Source: Cupriavidus sp. WKF15
GTDB lineage: Bacteria > Pseudomonadota > Gammaproteobacteria > Burkholderiales > Burkholderiaceae
Reading direction: 5' to 3'
Length of the DNA stretch: 64,000 nt
NCBI RefSeq assembly: GCF_029278605.1
Contig: NZ_CP119572.1
Location: 2,728,001 to 2,792,000, forward strand
The position numbers and the translations under genes were made by a program. Positions 33,824 through 43,228 of the stretch are shown here, piece by piece. Every line of letters begins with the position of its first letter. Position 1 is the first letter of the stretch. Below the pieces are notes generated by a model. It saw nothing but the letters and a program-made list of their open reading frames with translations. It had not been told where the DNA came from and made no database searches.

Positions 33824-36363
33824 TGCTGCTCCCCTAGTACTCCACCTTCCGCAACGATGGCTTTCAAGCGCGTCTCGTAAGCGCGTGCGACCGCGGCAAG
33901 CGAGTAACTGTCTTTGATGCGCGCTTGACCAGCAGCCGCAATGCGCGCTCGCTCCTTGGGATTTTCATAAAGGCGGCGAAGCTGCTGAGCGGCGACCGAT
34001 ACGTCTGGATCACACCAGTACTGGCCTTCACTGAACAGATACTCGCCAGCATGCAACGGAACGAGTTCTCCGTCCACAAGGTACGAAGTCTGCTGATCGC
34101 AGAAATCGACATTGCCGGAAAAATTGGTCGCTACGACCGGTTGGCCCAGACCCATGGCTTCGGCGATCACCCGCCCAAATCCCTCGCTTCGGTGAAGCGA
34201 GATGTATGCATCGCAAGTGGCCATGAAATCGACTGAATCCTGTCGGCTCATATGTTCCGATACGATCTGAATGCGTGGATCTGCTTCCGCCATCCGTAGG
34301 ACATCTTGCCAGGTCGGATCCGAGTCACGCACGTTCATTGCCTTGATCACAAGGCCGACTGGTTCGCTGTCCGAACCGAATGCCTTCTGGAAAGCCTGTA
34401 CGCCCGCTATCGGGTTCTTCCTGCTGAGCCAGGAGTTGCCGTCAAACATCAGATAGAACAGAAAGCGATCTTCAGCCATCTCAAAACGCCGACGATTCGG
34501 ATTTACTGGCTTTGGAATCTCAACGGCCATCGGCATGTGGACAACGCGCGAATGACCAAGACGCTTATAGACCGCCTCGACGAATCGACTCTGTGCCCAA
34601 ATTTCGTCCACAAAGCCATGCACCTGGCCAAACGCCTGGGGCCAATGGGGCAACTCCCATGGCCATGCTCCAATCTTGTATGTATTGGAATCGATGATAC
34701 GGCGGCCGCCTTCGAGCGCAAGACGAACCATCTCCGGTGGCGGCAGACAGAACAGGGTCACGCCATAGCGCAGATCGGCGCTGAGCAAATGATCGGCGGA
34801 GTGGTCTCGCTTTGCCGGTCCCACCATTGGCGCGTTAACAAGCACCACCGGAATCTGCAGTCGTTCGAACACCCGCGCAGCAGTTCGCGCGTCCTCGCCC
34901 AAACCAAGTGAGCCCTGAGGAAAGCCAATAATATTGACGCCAAGAGGAAATGCACCGAGGCGCTGCGTGGCCATTGCTACATACTGACCCCGCTGGTTGT
35001 CGAACTGAATATCTGCACCAGCCAATGCGTTGTACTCTCCCCGTCCGGTACTCTGCCACCAATGCACGAGTCCGCTCACGCCTTCCTTGCCCCTTAGATC
35101 GAAAGCGGCTTGTAAGTCCATACGCTCACGCCACATCGCATACAGAAATTTGGGCAACGGCGTGGGGATATCATCCGCCTGATATGGCTCTAGCAACTGC
35201 TCCCATTGGCCGGCGTTCGACCATTCGAGCATCGGATATTCATTGCGGCCGTGACTGTTCCACCATTCGTAGCACGCCAACTGCCCACTCGCTGTATCTG
35301 TATGCATCGTGTTCCGCAAATCGGCACGCAGATCAATGAGAACACTCAGGAAACGCGGCAGTCTCAAAACAGCCGTCGTGTCTTCAACCACCCGACTCAG
35401 ATAGTTCCAAAGAGGCCCTGTGCTCCAAGCGAGTTTCGAATACTCAAGTCGGCCATGGCGCTCCCACCAGTTCGCGCATTCGAACAGCCCCCTCAGGGAG
35501 TTCGTTGTCATGGAAATCGGTAAGTCCGTACGTTCGGCCAACAGAGCTTTGAGAAAACGGGGTAGTCGCAGCCCCGTCTGTGAATCGATGCTATCGATCT
35601 CATTCATCCCGGTCCAGATGCCCGCAGTGGACCAACTGAGACGAGGATACTCTTGCTTTCCATGCCGCTCCCACCACTCCACACATGCGAACATGCCAAG
35701 CAGCGTGTTCATCGTTAGTGCAGGCTTGAGGTCTGGCCGTTCGGCAAGAAGCAGCGGAAGAAATCGAGGCGCAGGCATCCCCAGCGCCGTCGGAACTCCG
35801 GCAGGCTCATTTAGGTGTCGCCATATCGAAGTCGACGTCCAATTGAGGCGCGGGTACTCGTCGCGTCCATGCGATTCCCACCAATTCATTGCCGCAAGTT
35901 GACCGGCAAATGTGGACAGATCCAATGTCCGGAACAAGTCCGGCCGGCTGTTGATGATCAGGTCCAGAAAACGCGGGAACTCTTCCATGCCGCTACCGGC
36001 GATGGGGCGACGCTCGCTCAACGCGAGAATCAGCGGCTCCGGCTCAAGAACATCCGGTTCCGAACTGCGTAGCCATAGCGCTACGCTCTCCGGAAATTGC
36101 TCTATTAAAGTCTTGCCATCGAATTGACGCAGAAAGGTCACGTCTTGTTCGCGGAGTTCCCAATCGAAGTCCGGATAGTCCTTTCGGCCGAGCGCCTTCC
36201 ACCAGAAATACAGTTCCATCCGCCCACGAACGGTGCGACTTTCAAACTGCGCAAGGTCAGCCCGGAATTTAATTAGGAAATAGATCGCGCTTGGCAACGC
36301 GAACGGTGCACTTTCGAGGGGATGTCGGTATTCGGCAAGCCAACCGGTAATGTTTGACGCCAT
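33820..36363 (-). CDS. Repeat-containing glycosyltransferase: N-terminal WW-repeat region plus GT4 domain
   Basis: Protein of 847 residues. Residues 1-460 are built of repeats, each with hydrophobic RFL, RxDL and a WWxxxGRxEYPxLxW core; residues about 470-847 are a GT-B glycosyltransferase. The GT part has GFPQGSLGLGEDAR, DGNSWLSRKNPIAGVQAF at the hinge and LHRSEGFGRVIAEAMGLGQP at the donor site. The repeat region has no family I can name and might hold the enzyme to the glycan, the lipid carrier or partner transferases. A usual GT4 enzyme has 350-400 residues, so the fusion more than doubles the length. Start ATG 36363 is 6 bases after the previous stop. Confidence 0.82.
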   Translation of the reverse strand: MASNITGWLAEYRHPLESAPFALPSAIYFLIKFRADLAQFESRTVRGRMELYFWWKALGRKDYPDFDWELREQDVTFLRQFDGKTLIEQFPESVALWLRSSEPDVLEPEPLILALSERRPIAGSGMEEFPRFLDLIINSRPDLFRTLDLSTFAGQLAAMNWWESHGRDEYPRLNWTSTSIWRHLNEPAGVPTALGMPAPRFLPLLLAERPDLKPALTMNTLLGMFACVEWWERHGKQEYPRLSWSTAGIWTGMNEIDSIDSQTGLRLPRFLKALLAERTDLPISMTTNSLRGLFECANWWERHGRLEYSKLAWSTGPLWNYLSRVVEDTTAVLRLPRFLSVLIDLRADLRNTMHTDTASGQLACYEWWNSHGRNEYPMLEWSNAGQWEQLLEPYQADDIPTPLPKFLYAMWRERMDLQAAFDLRGKEGVSGLVHWWQSTGRGEYNALAGADIQFDNQRGQYVAMATQRLGAFPLGVNIIGFPQGSLGLGEDARTAARVFERLQIPVVLVNAPMVGPAKRDHSADHLLSADLRYGVTLFCLPPPEMVRLALEGGRRIIDSNTYKIGAWPWELPHWPQAFGQVHGFVDEIWAQSRFVEAVYKRLGHSRVVHMPMAVEIPKPVNPNRRRFEMAEDRFLFYLMFDGNSWLSRKNPIAGVQAFQKAFGSDSEPVGLVIKAMNVRDSDPTWQDVLRMAEADPRIQIVSEHMSRQDSVDFMATCDAYISLHRSEGFGRVIAEAMGLGQPVVATNFSGNVDFCDQQTSYLVDGELVPLHAGEYLFSEGQYWCDPDVSVAAQQLRRLYENPKERARIAAAGQARIKDSYSLAAVARAYETRLKAIVAEGGVLGEQQ
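35044..36210 (-). repeat. Tandem protein-coding repeats, period about 68-69 codons
   Basis: Within the 847-residue transferase, WW pairs occur at residues 54, 161, 230, 299, 367 and 435. The last five are spaced 69, 69, 68 and 68 residues apart. Each is followed by a Gly-Arg/Lys, Glu-Tyr and a Trp about 17 residues later. The first interval of 107 residues suggests one degenerate unit. The DNA copies have diverged, so this is an old duplication retained at protein level rather than a recent tandem expansion. Confidence 0.85.
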
Positions 36364-36369
36364 GTGGGT

Positions 36370-38538
36370 TCAGTTTGATCCGGGGACGCGCGAATACATA
36401 GCAATCGCGAAATCTTCAGAATCCAGAGTGAGATTTGGGGAATAGCAGCGGTCATTCAGGAGTCTCTCACCCCAGCGAGACTTGACGAACGCAATCTCGC
36501 GGTCAAAGCGCGCCTTCTTCTCGGGCGTATCCTCATATCCGCGCGACGCCGATTCGTGATGATAGAGCTCGGCATACGGCGTCCACACATTGCGATAGCC
36601 TGCCTGCTGCACACGTAGGCAGAAGTCAACATCGTTGAATGCGACTTCCAATTGCTCGTCGAGACCGCCAACTTCCTTGTAAATCGAAGTACGAATCAGC
36701 AGGCAGGCGGCCGTTACGGCGCTCATGTCACTGCGTAGCAGTGTCCGATAGAAATAACCAGGGGCGTGGCGCGGCGAGTGCTTGTGCGAATGCCCGGCCA
36801 CACCACCCAACCCGACGATCACGCCGGCGTGCTGAACCGTATCATCGGGATAGAGCAGCTTGGCGCCTACCGCCCCGACCTTGTCCTGAAACGCTAACGA
36901 CACCATCTCGGTAAGCCAGTCCGTGGCAATAACTTCGATATCATTATTCATCAGGCAGATGAAGTCCGCCTTGCTCGCCAACGCTACGCGGTTATTGATT
37001 CTCGAATAGTTAAAAGGTGACTCGTCGCGTGAAACGCGGATATGTGCGTCACCGGCATAGGATGCAAACAGGTCGAATGTCGCCTGCTCGGTCGAGCCGT
37101 TGTCGATGATCGTGATCACATAGTTCTCGTACGTAGTCTTCTCGCGTATCGAATCGACACACTGGCGCACGAGAACTGCGGCATCGCGCGTCGGGATGAT
37201 GATCTCCACGCGTGGCAACTCTTCCGGCAGGGAATAGACAACCTTGTTAAAGCCGCTCGCTCGCGGTGCGGGCTCTACCGTGCCCGACACGCCTATGCGT
37301 ACGAGATGCTCGCCGATCGCGCGCTGCGCAGCATTCGACGCATAAGGCTTGACCTCGTGGCTTGACGCTGTGCTCTGTGGAATCAGTCGCCAGTGATACA
37401 AGACCCTCGGTACATGGAGCACGGCTTGCGGGCCGTAGGCATCCATCACGCGCAGCGACAAGTCGTAATCCTGCGCACCCTCGAAGCCTACGCGGAACCC
37501 TCCCACTTCACGCAATGCGGCAGCCTTGTAGACAGAGAAGTGGCAGATCATGTTCTGGCTCAGGAAGAGCGCATAATTGAGATCGCACTTGAAGTAAGGC
37601 TCCGAGCGGACACCATCTACGGAAATCTTATCCTCGTCGCTGTAGATCAGCACTGCATCCGGCCTGGCGTTGATCGCCTCGACCATGTGGAACAGCGCAA
37701 GCGGATGCAATTCGTCGTCATGATCCAGCAGGCCGATGTACTCGCCCGTAGCCATCTCGAGTGCGGTATTGCTTGCCGCACTAATGTGACCGTTGGTTTC
37801 GCGGTAGGTCACCTTAATGCGCGAATCGCGAGCGGCATAGGCGTCGAGCATTTCGCGAACATGTGGTTCGGTCGAACTGTCGTCTGCGACGCAAAGCTCC
37901 CAGCGATCGTAGACCTGCGCGACAACGGACTCGATCGCCTTCTGAAGCCATTGCTCGGGCGTGTTGTAGACCGGCATTGCAATGCTGATCAGTGGCTGAT
38001 GGGGCCAATTCGCAGCGCCTTCGCGATAGCGCGGAAAGTTGGATGGCGACGGCTCATTGTTCTCGATCCAGCGCTCATAGCTCAGCTCAACCTGATTGCC
38101 CGCCCAGTTCGAGCCATCGCCAGTACTGTCATCCGTCACAACTATGCGCCGTGAGTCGGAGCAGGCTTGATTGGCTCCGCCGACAATCTCGATACGCAGA
38201 TCGAGCACCGAGAACAAGCCCGGATGGGAGACCGCATCGAAGCGCAAGCCATTCAGCGACGCAGGGAAAGCAATCTCCTGATCCACGAAACCATCCGGAT
38301 CAACATTAAAGTAGATAGCACCCTGTTCAGACAGCCCCGCACCGACATCCACATAGAGCACGCAAGGTGAACGGCGCAGGTGTTTGGTGGCGAGCCTGAA
38401 TGAGAACCGCACCACGTGCTCTCGCATTTGCTCCCAGCCCTCTATCAGGAATTGAGGATCTCCGGTGATTGCCTGCCACTGGAACGCGGGTTCCGTGGCG
38501 GACTCGACGTTCCTGAATGCTTTCAGTTGGAATTTCAT
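36370..38538 (-). CDS. Bifunctional-looking glycosyltransferase with two GT2 domains
   Basis: Protein of 722 residues. After an N-terminal region of about 175 residues with no clear family come two GT2 (GT-A) domains. The first begins ISIAMPVYNTPEQWLQKAI and has LLDHDDELHP; the second begins EIIIPTRDAAVLVRQCVDS and has LMNNDIEVIA, then AFNDVDFCLRV. Both keep the Asp-containing nucleotide and metal motifs, so both may be active and add two sugars in turn, as known for tandem-GT2 O-antigen enzymes. The start overlaps the upstream gene by ATGA. Confidence 0.87.
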   Translation of the reverse strand: MKFQLKAFRNVESATEPAFQWQAITGDPQFLIEGWEQMREHVVRFSFRLATKHLRRSPCVLYVDVGAGLSEQGAIYFNVDPDGFVDQEIAFPASLNGLRFDAVSHPGLFSVLDLRIEIVGGANQACSDSRRIVVTDDSTGDGSNWAGNQVELSYERWIENNEPSPSNFPRYREGAANWPHQPLISIAMPVYNTPEQWLQKAIESVVAQVYDRWELCVADDSSTEPHVREMLDAYAARDSRIKVTYRETNGHISAASNTALEMATGEYIGLLDHDDELHPLALFHMVEAINARPDAVLIYSDEDKISVDGVRSEPYFKCDLNYALFLSQNMICHFSVYKAAALREVGGFRVGFEGAQDYDLSLRVMDAYGPQAVLHVPRVLYHWRLIPQSTASSHEVKPYASNAAQRAIGEHLVRIGVSGTVEPAPRASGFNKVVYSLPEELPRVEIIIPTRDAAVLVRQCVDSIREKTTYENYVITIIDNGSTEQATFDLFASYAGDAHIRVSRDESPFNYSRINNRVALASKADFICLMNNDIEVIATDWLTEMVSLAFQDKVGAVGAKLLYPDDTVQHAGVIVGLGGVAGHSHKHSPRHAPGYFYRTLLRSDMSAVTAACLLIRTSIYKEVGGLDEQLEVAFNDVDFCLRVQQAGYRNVWTPYAELYHHESASRGYEDTPEKKARFDREIAFVKSRWGERLLNDRCYSPNLTLDSEDFAIAMYSRVPGSN

Positions 38539-39509
38539 TTCTTGATCACAGAGCTATAGATTGTCGCCATGGGTTCGAGCACAGCAGACCAGCGAAAGTC
38601 CCGCGTTGCGGTATGCTGGCTGTATCCGAGTGAACCGCCGATGGCGGCGAGGAGCGCCCGAACGATACTCTGGGTATCGTTCGGATCCAGATAGGCCACG
38701 TCGTCGCCGAAATACTCAAATGTCGACCCAACTTGGGTCACAGCAATACGGCAGCCCGCTGCGTAGGCCTCCAGGGCAGCCAGGCCAGGTGTTTCAAGCG
38801 TACTTGGCAGGCAGAACACATCACATGCCACATAGGCCGAGCGCAACAGCAGGGAATCATGTGGGAGGGGGCCTAAATAGGCCACCTGGTTGCCGCCTTC
38901 CTCCAGGCATTGGCGAGCGTAGGCCGGATCGCGCTGATGGCCAATCAGAACGAGCTTGCGCTCCGGGAAAGCTTTCATCGCCCGCACCAGCGAAAGCTGG
39001 TTCTTGCGCGGCTCAATATTCCCTACATTGAGCACAAAGGCACCGCCAATGTCGAAATGCTCGCGGAACAGATCAGGCGAAACCTCCTCATAGAACATCG
39101 GCTCTACACCGTTGAGCACAGAGACAAAGCGTTCGCGGGGCTGGTCGAATACGCGCGCGAGCGTGTCGCATTCAATCTCGGAGTTCGCGATGACACGATC
39201 GGCCAACGAAAACTGGTGTGCGATCTCGGCCATCGGATACAGGTGTGCGGTCTCTTCGGTAACCCACAAGCTGGAGGACACGACCAGCGGCAAGCCCAGT
39301 TGCCGGACAAAATTGCAGTAATGGACGGACCCGCCCACACACGAAAAGAAATGAACCAGTTCGTGATCGAGGAAGCGTGGATTCCAGGGGTCAAACAACG
39401 TGACGTTGATACCAAAGCGCGGAAGGTTGCGTTGGTATGCCAGCAACTGGATTTCCCCACCGCCAGGAGTGTGGAATGCCATTGGATAGGTCGTAAATAG
39501 TGCCTTCAT
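38535..39509 (-). CDS. GT4-family glycosyltransferase
   Basis: Protein of 324 residues with N-terminal LFTTYPMAFHTPGGGEIQ, hinge LNVGNIEPRKNQLSLVRAM and donor site LPSTLETPGLAALEAYAAG. It resembles the product of 31789-32766 in all three places. The start at ATG 39509 follows a non-coding gap of about 145 bases, so this gene may begin its own transcript or be read from upstream. Sugar specificity unknown. Confidence 0.83.
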   Translation of the reverse strand: MKALFTTYPMAFHTPGGGEIQLLAYQRNLPRFGINVTLFDPWNPRFLDHELVHFFSCVGGSVHYCNFVRQLGLPLVVSSSLWVTEETAHLYPMAEIAHQFSLADRVIANSEIECDTLARVFDQPRERFVSVLNGVEPMFYEEVSPDLFREHFDIGGAFVLNVGNIEPRKNQLSLVRAMKAFPERKLVLIGHQRDPAYARQCLEEGGNQVAYLGPLPHDSLLLRSAYVACDVFCLPSTLETPGLAALEAYAAGCRIAVTQVGSTFEYFGDDVAYLDPNDTQSIVRALLAAIGGSLGYSQHTATRDFRWSAVLEPMATIYSSVIKK

Positions 39510-39632
39510 TCGTAGTACTCTTCACCGCGGCAGCGACCACGCGGGTCACGCGCTTTTGATTGCATGGTGCACACAGCCGGTTCCGTCAGTCTGAGCAGCC
39601 TCCGCACCCGCCGCCGACATCACAGTCAGGCT

Positions 39633-39648
39633 TGCCGAATGTTCGGCA
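39633..39648. promoter_or_regulatory. Short palindrome in the only sizeable gap of the GT run
   Basis: TGCCGAA and TTCGGCA form perfect 7-base arms around TG, just after the stop of the glycosyltransferase gene 39656-40903 in its reading direction. It may be a weak terminator hairpin or a binding site; no U run follows. Confidence 0.3.
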
Positions 39649-39655
39649 TCGCTGG

Positions 39656-40903
39656 TCAACATGAGCCCTCTGCCCCGCTTGCATCAGTGAACCTGTGCGC
39701 GACGTAACGCGTCTGAGCGACCTTCCGATATAGATCGTCATAAGCCTTGCCAAGCGCCGCGCCTGAAAACAAGCGCAAATATCGTTCGCGCGCGGCCTCG
39801 CCCATCTTCGCGGCGGATTCCGAATCAGCCAGCAACCGGCGCAGCGCCGCGGCAAGTTCAACGGGTGCCTCCGGCGGAACCACAAGGCCGGTCACGCCAT
39901 GCTCATTCACGAACGATGTGCCACTTCCTACCTCGCAACAAACCATTGGCTTTCCGAACATCGCAGCTTCAACTAGTACCATGCCGAAAGCTTCTGATCG
40001 AAGATGCGATGGCAGCACGAGTGCACGGCAACGGCGCAATAGTGCGATCTTCTCCGCGTCGGAAACCTGTCCGGCAAATACAACCCGCTCGGCGCGATGC
40101 TGCACCGCCAGCGCCTTCAGGCGTTCCATTTCGGGGCCGGATCCTGCGATCACTATCCTTGCCGGCACATCGCGTGCGGCTTCTATTAGCGTGTGAAGGC
40201 CCTTGTAGTAGCGAAGCACCCCCAGCGCCAGGAAAACCGGGGCGCCGGCGCAATCGTCATCAATTCCAAAGCGCTCAAGCAACGCCGCGTCGTTCGATGT
40301 GGGCGTCGTATTTGCATAATCCCCGATACCAAGCGGAATCGAATGCAGCAGCCCCTTTTTCACCATCGCCCCGAGCACAGGGCTCGTGCGTGCATATGTG
40401 GGGGACGTCGCGACGACCGCGTCCATCGAGTCGAGCATTCGTCGCATTAGCGGCCTGTATAGCATCCCCAGGTACCGCTGGCGGACGATATCTGAATGAT
40501 AGGTCATCACCGCCGGCTTGTTCCTTCGGCCCAGCATGCGCAGCACGTCGCCGAACGGCCAGGGAAAGTGAAAGTGAAGCACATCGGCCCAACGCTCGAG
40601 CTCGCGAAAACGAAGTAGGGAGTGGGGCCCACCGAGATCGCAGGAAGCCGGTGCTGCCCACGACCTGGCACGAACCACTTGCCCCTCAGGCAAGCTCACC
40701 AATTGCGGCTCCGGTGTCGGCGACATGGTGAAAATTCGCGATTCGATTCCCCGTTCCGAGCAGGACAGGGCGATTTGCCGGATAGCCTCCTGAAGGCCGC
40801 CCGGAGGATCCGGAAAATAAGTGCGATAGATGTGCAGCACGCGAAGCGGCCTTGCTGCTGCGCCACCAGCGCCAGCACGTCGGGGGGAAAAAGCAGGCGT
40901 CAT
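39656..40903 (-). CDS. GT4-family glycosyltransferase
   Basis: Protein of 415 residues, GT-B fold: VLHIYRTYFPDPPGGLQEAI at the N-terminus, VMTYHSDIVRQRYL, hinge FLALGVLRYYKGLHTLIEA and donor site LPSHLRSEAFGMVLVEAAMFG. It resembles the mannosyltransferase branch, which would fit GDP-mannose from ManC, but this is not certain. The ATG at 40903 overlaps the upstream stop as ATGA and has GGAGGGT before it; the open frame further upstream is inside the previous gene. Confidence 0.87.
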   Translation of the reverse strand: MTPAFSPRRAGAGGAAARPLRVLHIYRTYFPDPPGGLQEAIRQIALSCSERGIESRIFTMSPTPEPQLVSLPEGQVVRARSWAAPASCDLGGPHSLLRFRELERWADVLHFHFPWPFGDVLRMLGRRNKPAVMTYHSDIVRQRYLGMLYRPLMRRMLDSMDAVVATSPTYARTSPVLGAMVKKGLLHSIPLGIGDYANTTPTSNDAALLERFGIDDDCAGAPVFLALGVLRYYKGLHTLIEAARDVPARIVIAGSGPEMERLKALAVQHRAERVVFAGQVSDAEKIALLRRCRALVLPSHLRSEAFGMVLVEAAMFGKPMVCCEVGSGTSFVNEHGVTGLVVPPEAPVELAAALRRLLADSESAAKMGEAARERYLRLFSGAALGKAYDDLYRKVAQTRYVAHRFTDASGAEGSC

Positions 40904-42111
40904 GCGTGACCCTCCAGACTGCGTACCGTTTCGAGCATCTTGATGGTACGGGCGTCCCAGGTATTGTCGCCGACGAAACGACATGACTCATCGCAGCTCA
41001 ACCTGCCACGTGCAAGCTGCTTTTCAATTGCGGCGATAAAGCTGTCGACATCCGCGCCAACTTCGAGGCCGTTCAAACGTGCCTCGGTAAACGCGAGGGG
41101 CGTCGAAACGACTGGCAGGCCGGCCGCAAGGTACTCGAAAAACTTCATCGGGAACATGGACTTCGTGTAGTCATTAATCAGTGACGGCAGCAAACCAACT
41201 TGCATGACGCGAAGGTAGTCCGGCAATCGTGCATAGCTGCGGTAACCCAAAAAATGCACATTGGCCAGTTGCGCAAGTTCCGCGACCAACTCACTACGCT
41301 GGCCCTCACGTTCCTCCCCGATGAAGACCCACTGCCAGTCAGGCCGAGCGCGTGCTGCCGCAAGAAGCAGACTGAAATCAACCTTGAAGTCGGAAAGCAC
41401 GCCGTGATAAACGACACGCGGTTCGGGAACATCAATCAGTTCTGCTGGCAACTGCCCTGGTTCGAGCGCCCTCCCGAAATGTTGAGCGTCTACAACGTTG
41501 GCAAGAAAGTGCGTGTTAGCATTGAATGGCTCACATCGTTCCTTCAGCGACATTGCTGTGGCGAACACCACATCGCAACCAGCCAGCAGGCGACGCTCAG
41601 CGGTGCTGAATGCGTCCACATCGACTCCTGGAATAGCAGCCAGGTCATCAACGCAATGGTAGACGAGCGCTCCACGCTGCAGCGCGCCAACGGCATCCAT
41701 CATAAACGGGTGATATGTCCAGACCAGGGGCTTACTAAAGCCGAGCATGCTCACGAAGCGCCCAATGCCAATGCTCAGCAATGCCTGATTGAAGCGGCGA
41801 ACCAGCGGCCAGTGATGAAGCGCCGGCACCACTAATGGCGAAAACACCCATATATTGTTATCGCGCCTGGGTGCGCCGATCAATATTGACTGCACACCTC
41901 GCCACAGCCGGCGCCAGAGGCGACCCCAGTCGCGCTGGCTCGCCATGCGTGGCGCACGGAGCCCAACGCTCTCCACATAGAGGACGCGCCAGCCCATACG
42001 CGCAAAAACGCGCGCCATGTGCTGCTTGTTGGTCCAGTATGGCTCGTCCCAATCGGCCGTCGAGAACAGCACGCAATCGCCAACGGCGCCGGACGCTTGA
42101 TGGCTACCCAA
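40900..42111 (-). CDS. Glycosyltransferase, TuaH-like GT-B
   Basis: Protein of 403 residues. The N-terminus CVLFSTADWDEPYWTNKQH and the segment LVWTYHPFMMDAVG, followed by YHCVDDLAAIPG, are typical of a glycosyltransferase group related to TuaH/rhamnan enzymes. The donor region contains SMFPMKFFEYLAAGLPVVST. It overlaps the wecB end by 8 bases at its start and the next gene by 4 at its end. Donor sugar unknown. Confidence 0.83.
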   Translation of the reverse strand: MGSHQASGAVGDCVLFSTADWDEPYWTNKQHMARVFARMGWRVLYVESVGLRAPRMASQRDWGRLWRRLWRGVQSILIGAPRRDNNIWVFSPLVVPALHHWPLVRRFNQALLSIGIGRFVSMLGFSKPLVWTYHPFMMDAVGALQRGALVYHCVDDLAAIPGVDVDAFSTAERRLLAGCDVVFATAMSLKERCEPFNANTHFLANVVDAQHFGRALEPGQLPAELIDVPEPRVVYHGVLSDFKVDFSLLLAAARARPDWQWVFIGEEREGQRSELVAELAQLANVHFLGYRSYARLPDYLRVMQVGLLPSLINDYTKSMFPMKFFEYLAAGLPVVSTPLAFTEARLNGLEVGADVDSFIAAIEKQLARGRLSCDESCRFVGDNTWDARTIKMLETVRSLEGHA

Positions 42112-43228
42112 GGAACGCCTCCATTGGTTGTCCAGTCAGGCTCGCCACAATCCGCTCCGCGGCGCGACCATCGCCGTAGGGATTGCTTCTGGCCACCAGT
42201 GACGCCCGGCGCGCGGGCTCTTCGAGCCAACGAATAACTTCCTGCTCAATGCTGATATCGGACCGCCCGGCCAACGTCGCATAGCCAGCATCGATACCTT
42301 CCATTCGCTCGGTTGCGTCGCGCATGACAACTGTAGGCACGCCAAACGTGGGGGCCTCCTCCTGGATCCCCCCAGAATCGCTAACAACCAGCACACTTCT
42401 ACTGATCAGATAGAGACTGGTCGGATAGTCAACCGGGTCGAGCAGCACGAGATTCGCAATGCCCGACAACTCTTCGAGCACCGGCTTCCGAACCTTTGGG
42501 TTCAAGTGAACCGGGAACACCCACCGATGATCCGGATATCGTGCACAGAGGCGTCTGAGCATCCCGCAGATAGCGAGCAACACCTCTCCATGATTCTCCC
42601 GACGATGGCAGGTCACGAGAACCTGAGGGACTTCGCTCTCCAGCGCAGCAAGCTCTGCCGGCACCGGCGGTGGCGCTACGTCCCAGCTCCGGCGCACTGC
42701 GTTAATGGCGTCTACAACCGTATTGCCGGTCACAACAATCGTGTCATCGCGAACACCTTCGCGAAGAAGGCTCTCTCTCGCGCGCGCCGTCGGTGCGAAA
42801 TGCAGCGTGGCAATGCGGCCAAGCAGACTTCGGTTCGCCTCTTCCGGAAACGGGCTCGCAAGGTCGCCGGTGCGCAAGCCTGCCTCCACGTGCCCGACCT
42901 TGACCCCATGATGGAAAGCTGCCAAGCCTGCGCATAGCGCCGTGGTCGTGTCTCCTTGCACGAGCACCCAATCCGGTTGCACTTGCTCCAATGCCCTATC
43001 AAACTGCTCCATCAGACGCGCAGTCAACGCATTCAGTGACTGACCGGGAACCATCGCGTCATACCGCAGATCGGCCTTGAGCGAAAAAAAAGACATAGCG
43101 TGCTCGAGCATCTCGCGGTGCTGGCCGCTGCTGCACACAATAGTGTCAACCAGCGGACGCAGAGCAGTAATCACCGGAGCAAGCTTGATGACTTCCGGGC
43201 GCGTGCCCACGACGACCATGACCTTCAT
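42104..43228 (-). CDS. wecB: UDP-N-acetylglucosamine 2-epimerase (non-hydrolysing)
   Basis: Cytosolic enzyme of 374 residues interconverting UDP-GlcNAc and UDP-ManNAc. Signatures: VVVGTRPEVIKLAPVI at the N-terminus, VQGDTTTALCAGLAAFH, GHVEAGLRTGDLASPFPEE and the C-terminal SDSGGIQEEAPTFGVP. No wecC dehydrogenase is in the window, so ManNAc itself may be used or be processed elsewhere. ATG 43228 overlaps the upstream deacetylase stop; AAGGAG lies 11 bases before it. A GTG at 43237 is too close to that site. Confidence 0.93.
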   Translation of the reverse strand: MKVMVVVGTRPEVIKLAPVITALRPLVDTIVCSSGQHREMLEHAMSFFSLKADLRYDAMVPGQSLNALTARLMEQFDRALEQVQPDWVLVQGDTTTALCAGLAAFHHGVKVGHVEAGLRTGDLASPFPEEANRSLLGRIATLHFAPTARARESLLREGVRDDTIVVTGNTVVDAINAVRRSWDVAPPPVPAELAALESEVPQVLVTCHRRENHGEVLLAICGMLRRLCARYPDHRWVFPVHLNPKVRKPVLEELSGIANLVLLDPVDYPTSLYLISRSVLVVSDSGGIQEEAPTFGVPTVVMRDATERMEGIDAGYATLAGRSDISIEQEVIRWLEEPARRASLVARSNPYGDGRAAERIVASLTGQPMEAFLG

